Source: Acidobacteriota bacterium
GTDB lineage: Bacteria > Acidobacteriota > Terriglobia > UBA7540 > JAPUME01
NCBI GenBank assembly: GCA_027294185.1
Contig: JAPUME010000098.1
Location: 1 to 11,416 of the forward strand
Length of the DNA stretch: 11,416 nucleotides
Direction of reading: 5' to 3'
Part shown: one piece after another, positions 8,158 to 11,416 of the stretch
Numbering within the stretch: the stretch's first letter is position 1
How the letters are laid out: every line of letters begins with the position of its first letter
Translations under genes and position numbers: made by a program
Notes under the pieces: model-generated
Told to the model about the DNA's origin: nothing
The model's input: only the letters and a program-made list of their open reading frames with translations
Databases searched by the model: none

Positions 8158-9393
8158 ATGCCGAAAACTTCCAAGCTCAAAGTTGAAGAACAGGTCGCCT
8201 ACCTGGCCAAGGGCGCCGAGGAGATCATTCGCCCCGAGGAGCTTGAGGCGAAGCTTCGTCGTTCGGCGGAAACCGGCAAGCCGCTCATCGTAAAGACGGG
8301 ATTTGATCCTACCGCGCCTGACATTCATCTGGGCCACACGGTCTTGCTTCGGAAGATGAAGCACTTTCAAGACCTCGGCCACAAGGTTATTTTCCTGATC
8401 GGCGATTTCACCGGCATGATCGGCGACCCTTCCGGCCAGTCGGTGACGCGCACAGCCATGACCCGGGAAGAGGTGGAAGCGAATGCGGAAACCTACAAGA
8501 AGCAGGTTTTCAAAATCCTGGATGGAGAGAAGACCGTGGTCGAGTTCAACAGTCGCTGGCTTTCCCAAATGAAGGGTGAGGACTGGCTGGCGCTCTGCTC
8601 GAAATACACGGTGGCCCGTATGCTCGAACGGGACGATTTCGCACAGCGTATGAAGGATCGAAAACCCGTCGCTATCCACGAGCTTCTCTACCCGCTGGCG
8701 CAGGGCTACGACTCGGTGGCTCTCGAGGCCGACCTCGAGCTCGGCGGCCGGGATCAGAAATTCAACCTGCTTGTAGGCCGCGAACTGCAGCGGGCCTACG
8801 GCCTGGAAGCGCAGGTTATCCTGACCATGCCCCTGCTCGAGGGGCTCGACGGCGTTCAGAAAATGAGCAAGTCGCTCAACAACTATGTGGGGATTTACGA
8901 TGCGCCGGGTGAGATGTTCGGAAAATTGATGTCGATTTCAGACGACCTGATGTTCCGCTATTATGAGCTTTTGACCGACAAGACGCCCGCCGAAATCGAT
9001 CAGCTCCGAAAGGACACGGCCTCCGGGAAGACACACCCGATGGAGGCCAAGGTGGAACTGGCCACCCGGATCATCAAGGACTTCCATTCCTCGGCGGATG
9101 CGCGGCATGCAGCCGAAGAATTCTCTCGTGTCTTCCGTAGCCGGAATGAGCCGACGAGGATGGACGTGAAAGAGTTGAAGCGCTCCGCCAGGGGGGTGCG
9201 CCTGGCGAAGCTGTTGGTGGACTCGCTGCTGGTCTCCTCCAACGCCGAAGCTCAGCGGCTGATCAAACATGGCAGCGTGACGGTGAATCACGAAAAGACC
9301 ACCGACGTGAAGGCGGACCTGGACTGTTCAAAAGCCCGGGAGTACATTCTCAAAGTGGGGAAACGACGGTTCCTGAAGGTAGTTGTCAACTGA
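8158..9393 (+). CDS. tyrS: Tyrosyl-tRNA synthetase TyrS
   Basis: Class I aminoacyl-tRNA synthetase that charges tRNA-Tyr with tyrosine in the cytosol. The 411-residue length fits the bacterial TyrRS family. The HIGH signature reads HLGH (57-60, within [10 protein letters not shown]), and KMSKS is intact at 235-239. The tyrosine-site segment has [12 protein letters not shown] (178-189) and [10 protein letters not shown] (196-205). Residues ~345-411 form a C-terminal S4-like RNA-binding domain ([20 protein letters not shown]). GGRDQ and the N-terminal layout resemble the TyrZ-like branch rather than E. coli TyrS; that subtype call is tentative. ATG 8158 is preceded by a run of C and no convincing Shine-Dalgarno sequence. 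It follows purN by 42 bases, so read-through from the pur cluster is possible. The gene ends 70 bases before a convergent gene. Confidence 0.96.
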   Translation: MPKTSKLKVEEQVAYLAKGAEEIIRPEELEAKLRRSAETGKPLIVKTGFDPTAPDIHLGHTVLLRKMKHFQDLGHKVIFLIGDFTGMIGDPSGQSVTRTAMTREEVEANAETYKKQVFKILDGEKTVVEFNSRWLSQMKGEDWLALCSKYTVARMLERDDFAQRMKDRKPVAIHELLYPLAQGYDSVALEADLELGGRDQKFNLLVGRELQRAYGLEAQVILTMPLLEGLDGVQKMSKSLNNYVGIYDAPGEMFGKLMSISDDLMFRYYELLTDKTPAEIDQLRKDTASGKTHPMEAKVELATRIIKDFHSSADARHAAEEFSRVFRSRNEPTRMDVKELKRSARGVRLAKLLVDSLLVSSNAEAQRLIKHGSVTVNHEKTTDVKADLDCSKAREYILKVGKRRFLKVVVN

Positions 9394-9422
9394 GAAGCAG
9401 CGGAAATCAGCGGGTAGTCTCC

Positions 9423-9459
9423 CTCAGCCGGTCTTTCGTCAGGCTGGGCCTCAGGCTGG
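9423..9459. terminator. Possible hairpin between convergent tyrS and the minus-strand gene
   Basis: CAGCC at 9425-9429 can pair with GGCTG at 9442-9446, extended by one wobble and one G-C pair, around a 12-base loop. A second GGCTG at 9454-9458 could pair instead, because TCAGGCTGG occurs twice (9439-9447 and 9451-9459). No T-run follows on either strand, so this would not be a classical intrinsic terminator. Its position between converging genes is the main support. Confidence 0.3.
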
Positions 9460-9463
9460 CGAA

Positions 9464-9850
9464 CTAGGGTGAAGTGCCAGGGGATTCGGAGAGCCTCAGG
9501 GTGTAAACGACTTCCTTGCGGTTGTCGAAGGTAGTGACCTTCCTTGCCCGGGAGACCAGGCCGTTGTGTTCGGCTTGAACCTCGTAATCCACCGTAGTTT
9601 TGAGATTCGTAAAGCGGTAGCGGCCGTCCTCGTCGGCATAGACGGCGCGGGTCTCATCGGTCCTGAGGTTCCTGAGCCTGACCGCCGCACGGGGCACGCT
9701 GTTCTCCTCCGCATCCAGCACCCGGCCGGACAGTGTTCGCGTCGGAGCGAACTTCTTATTCTTCTTCTTCGCCCCTAGCCCCTCCACTCCAATCGTGAAA
9801 ATCAGAGTGGTCCCCAGCAACAACGGAATGAACAGTCTTTGAATCTTCAT
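9464..9850 (-). CDS. Small secreted carboxypeptidase-regulatory-like domain protein
   Basis: A 128-residue protein with an N-terminal signal peptide: MKIQRLF, then a hydrophobic core to about residue 22, with possible cleavage after Ala27 (GLGA-KKK). The mature part starts with a Lys-rich stretch (28-33). Residues ~38-120 form one carboxypeptidase-regulatory-like beta-sandwich of the CarboxypepD_reg/CNA-B type: LSGRVLDAEENSVPRAAVRL, then ADEDGRYRFTNL and a final YTLRL strand. Such domains commonly occur in cell-envelope proteins; alone, the function is unknown. The chosen start is the ATG complementary to 9848-9850, preceded by AAGGAAG with 6-base spacing. The frame is open upstream to 9949, but that extension would overlap the LysW-like gene and would bury the signal peptide. 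It lies 73 bases downstream of the LysW-like gene on the same strand and may share its promoter. Confidence 0.85.
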   Translation of the reverse strand: MKIQRLFIPLLLGTTLIFTIGVEGLGAKKKNKKFAPTRTLSGRVLDAEENSVPRAAVRLRNLRTDETRAVYADEDGRYRFTNLKTTVDYEVQAEHNGLVSRARKVTTFDNRKEVVYTLRLSESPGTSP

Positions 9851-9856
9851 GGTTTT

Positions 9857-9863
9857 CTTCCTT
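9857..9863 (-). promoter_or_regulatory. Ribosome binding site deciding the start of the minus-strand secreted protein
   Basis: On the minus strand AAGGAAG lies 6 bases before the ATG at 9850. It supports this start over the upstream in-frame start at 9949. Confidence 0.7.
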
Positions 9864-9923
9864 CGCTTGAAGGATGAGCCTCTCGCGGGGGGGCCAAGGC
9901 TCCACCCCGGATCTCTTACTATT

Positions 9924-10091
9924 CTACCAAGTTCCTTCCCCATTCTCATCTGTTGAAATGATCCTCAACTCCAGGGGATTCGTGTTGACAATCTCGAGCT
10001 CGTTGCCGCACTCGGGGCAGTCAAGTTTCTGGCCTTCCTCGACGTCTTCATCTACAATAACCTGCGTCTCACATTCAGGGCAGTTCGCCAT
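9924..10091 (-). CDS. LysW-family zinc-ribbon protein (amino-group carrier protein-like)
   Basis: A 55-residue ORF below common length cut-offs. It begins MANCPECETQVIVDED, has a second CPECG at 25-29, then NELEIVNTNPLELRI (30-44), and ends DENGEGTW. The two CPEC knuckles (C4/C7 and C25/C28) would bind one zinc. The acidic linker and ELE(I/V)V...PLEL segment match LysW, which carries alpha-aminoadipate or glutamate intermediates on the gamma-carboxyl of a C-terminal Glu in the EDWGE motif. Here the comparable stretch is DENGE followed by three more residues, GTW, so no terminal Glu is available. No lysX, argX or lysZ gene is in the window. The start ATG (complement of 10089-10091) has AGGCGGG upstream at 10096-10102 and a promoter further up. 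Membership in the family is well supported; the carrier function is doubtful. Confidence 0.85.
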   Translation of the reverse strand: MANCPECETQVIVDEDVEEGQKLDCPECGNELEIVNTNPLELRIISTDENGEGTW

Positions 10092-10142
10092 AAAGCCCGC
10101 CTAAATCATCGGAATCCGGGTCCTGGACTTATTTCGTTACCC

Positions 10143-10173
10143 ATCATAAGAATGCTTTTGGTCCCATTGTCAA
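10143..10173 (-). promoter_or_regulatory. Sigma70-like promoter for the LysW-like gene
   Basis: On the minus strand a perfect -35 box, TTGACA (complement of 10168-10173), is followed after 19 bases by TATGAT (complement of 10143-10148). With the overlapping TTATGA the spacing is 18. Transcription would start near 10135, giving a leader of about 45 bases before the LysW-like ATG. The spacing is slightly long. The rest of the divergent gap (10092-10312) has no gene I can support. Confidence 0.55.
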
Positions 10174-10300
10174 GTACCTCCGGATTCTTGCCGCATCGGC
10201 AGGGAGTCGTTGGCGGGCTGGTTATTCTTACACCGGGAACTATTTTGGGGACGGGGCAGGTCGCCGAGGGCGAGAGCGATTTTCGCAGACGAAGCGGGGA

Positions 10301-10306
10301 GAGAGG
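10301..10306 (+). promoter_or_regulatory. Ribosome binding site of the Nudix gene
   Basis: GAGAGG is placed 6 bases before the GTG at 10313 and supports this non-ATG start, which leaves only about ten residues before the first Nudix strand. Confidence 0.6.
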
Positions 10307-10312
10307 TGAAGG

Positions 10313-10762
10313 GTGGTCGTAAAGCGTGAATACCCGGAGCAACCGCTGGTCGGTGTCGGCGGAGTGGTGATCTCCGGGGGACGTGTGCTTCTGGTTCGCC
10401 GTGCCCGGGAGCCGCTCAGGGGAGAATGGTCGATCCCGGGTGGTCTGCTTCATTTGGGCGAAGCGCTGGAGGAGGGGGTTCGGCGCGAACTGGAGGAGGA
10501 AACCGGTCTTCGGGTCGAGCCGTTAAATGTGCTCGGTGTTTTCGACCGCATCCTCTACGGCGAGGAAGCGGAGCGGGTCAGGTATCACTATGTGCTGGTG
10601 GACTACCTCTGCCGTCTGGTGTCGGGTGAGCTGCGCGCAGGCTCAGACGCCTCGGAGGTGTGCTGGGCCTCCCGAGAAGAAGTCCCGGCCCATCACCTGA
10701 ACAAGAAAACCGGGGCCGTGGTGCGAAAAGCCTTTCAAGAGGCCGAGGAGATGGGATTGTAG
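10313..10762 (+). CDS. Nudix hydrolase
   Basis: A single-domain 149-residue Nudix protein. Such enzymes hydrolyse nucleoside diphosphates linked to another moiety. The Nudix box is complete from G44 to L66 (GLLHLGEALEEGVRRELEEETGL region): G, five residues, E50, seven residues, R58-E59-L60-x-E62-E63-x-G65-L66. The Glu residues bind the catalytic Mg. The strand VGVGGVVISGGRVLLVRR (13-30) and IPGG (41-44) are typical of ADP-ribose pyrophosphatase/MutT-like members, often annotated ADP-ribose pyrophosphatase or NUDIX hydrolase. The substrate cannot be told from the sequence. It starts at GTG 10313 with a good ribosome binding site, is divergent from the LysW-like gene, and converges on the glycosyltransferase with 15 bases between the stops. 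Confidence 0.92.
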   Translation: MVVKREYPEQPLVGVGGVVISGGRVLLVRRAREPLRGEWSIPGGLLHLGEALEEGVRRELEEETGLRVEPLNVLGVFDRILYGEEAERVRYHYVLVDYLCRLVSGELRAGSDASEVCWASREEVPAHHLNKKTGAVVRKAFQEAEEMGL

Positions 10763-10777
10763 GCGGCAGTGGGGAGA

Positions 10778-11416
10778 TTATTTTTTCTCACCCGGGTCGT
10801 AGCGTCCCCGAAACTGGTTCCACCGAATCCTTATCAAATCCAGAAACATCTGCGAGGAGTCGCGCAGAAAGCGTACCTTGGTGGCGGAACTGTTGTCCCA
10901 TCGAACCGGAACTTCCACCACACGGCCTGCCGTGCGTTCGATGAGGAAGAGCAGCTCGGGATCAAAACCAAAACGCCGGCTGGTCTGGAGTTCAAAGGCC
11001 CGGCGGGTCGCTTCCCTTCGGAACAGTTTCAGCCCGCATTGCGTGTCGTGGATCTTGAGCCCGGTCAGGAGACGAACCAGAACGTTGAAGAATCGCCCCG
11101 ACCACTCGCGGAAGAAGGACTGGTGAATTCCGACCAGTTCCCGTTCGAGGGCGCGTGACCCGACGGCGGCCGCGGCCTGCTCTCGCTCCAGTGCCGCCAC
11201 GAGTTTGTCCGTCTCCTCAATGGGGGCGGAGAGGTCTGCATCGGTAAAAAGCACCCATTCACCTCGAGCCTCCAGCACCCCCCGGCGTACAGAGAATCCT
11301 TTTCCCCGGTTCCTGCTGTTCGAAAGCAATCGGGCCTCCGGGTGCGACCGTGCCCACTCCCCTACGAGCTCTGCCGTGTTGTCGCTTGAGGCGTCGTCCA
11401 CGACGATGATTTCCGC
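10778..11416 (-). CDS. Family 2 glycosyltransferase, dolichyl/polyprenyl-phosphate sugar synthase-like (5' end missing)
   Basis: The last 212 residues of a GT-A fold glycosyltransferase; the frame runs off the right edge, so the N-terminus is missing. From the edge it reads AEIIVVDDASSDNTAEL (nucleotide-sugar binding), then NRGKGFSVRRGVLEARG and FTDADLSAPIEE, where DAD is the metal-binding DXD-type motif. Next come VGSRALER, a REWSGRFFNVLVRLLTGL segment, DTQCGLKLFRR, FGFDPELLFL and VEVPVRW. This order matches the dolichyl-phosphate beta-glucosyltransferase (ALG5)/DPM1-like branch, which transfers a sugar to a polyprenyl phosphate at the membrane. No C-terminal transmembrane helices follow; the protein ends RYDPGEKK. 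The true donor and acceptor are unknown. It converges with the Nudix gene. Confidence 0.92.
   Translation of the reverse strand, partial: AEIIVVDDASSDNTAELVGEWARSHPEARLLSNSRNRGKGFSVRRGVLEARGEWVLFTDADLSAPIEETDKLVAALEREQAAAAVGSRALERELVGIHQSFFREWSGRFFNVLVRLLTGLKIHDTQCGLKLFRREATRRAFELQTSRRFGFDPELLFLIERTAGRVVEVPVRWDNSSATKVRFLRDSSQMFLDLIRIRWNQFRGRYDPGEKK

Noticed and set aside
9851..9949. Extended N-terminus for the minus-strand secreted protein, starting at 9949
   Set aside because: It would overlap the LysW-like gene, place 33 residues before an obvious signal peptide, and ignore a good ribosome binding site before the ATG at 9850.
10106..10453. Minus-strand open frame with a CRCG segment that could suggest another zinc protein
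   Set aside because: Its 5' half is antisense to the Nudix gene and its 3' half covers the TTGACA/TATGAT promoter. It uses rare codons such as ATA and AGA and matches no family I know.

Overview
The window is 11,416 bases of GC-rich bacterial chromosome, built mainly around a purine biosynthesis cluster. A moderately supported guess is Acidobacteriota or a similar deep, GC-rich Gram-negative phylum. The reasons are the Fe-S type PurF, the three-part PurS/PurQ/PurL-style FGAM synthase, the secreted HEAT-repeat and carboxypeptidase-regulatory-like proteins, the LysW-family zinc ribbon and the type I signal peptidase. No single marker in the window settles the phylum.

Left and centre (1-8115, all +): the 3' end of purQ, a secreted Ig-like/HEAT-repeat protein, purL, purF, lepB (signal peptidase I), purM and purN. 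PurF makes phosphoribosylamine, PurN formylates GAR, PurQ/PurL converts FGAR to FGAM, and PurM closes the imidazole ring to AIR. This covers steps 1, 3, 4 and 5 of de novo IMP synthesis. purL, purF and lepB are packed tightly: the purL-purF gap is 9 bases and purF overlaps lepB as TAATG. Two non-purine genes sit in the row. One is the HEAT-repeat gene, preceded by a hairpin after purQ and by a 16-bp tandem repeat that runs into its non-ATG start. The other is lepB.

Centre right (8158-9393, +): tyrS, encoding tyrosyl-tRNA synthetase, 42 bases after purN.

Right (9464-11416): tyrS converges on a minus-strand pair, a small secreted carboxypeptidase-regulatory-like (beta-sandwich) protein and, upstream of it, a 55-residue LysW-like zinc ribbon (9924-10091) that is easily missed. 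A 221-base divergent intergenic region carries a good sigma70-like promoter for the minus-strand pair. It separates them from a plus-strand Nudix hydrolase. That gene converges, with a 15-base gap, on a family 2 glycosyltransferase (minus strand) whose 5' end lies outside the window.

Most of the window is conserved housekeeping sequence. The points worth a second look are the LysW-like protein with an altered C-terminus, the tandem repeat at the HEAT-gene start, and the placement of lepB and the HEAT gene among the pur genes. I saw no tRNA, rRNA, CRISPR array, transposase or attachment site.
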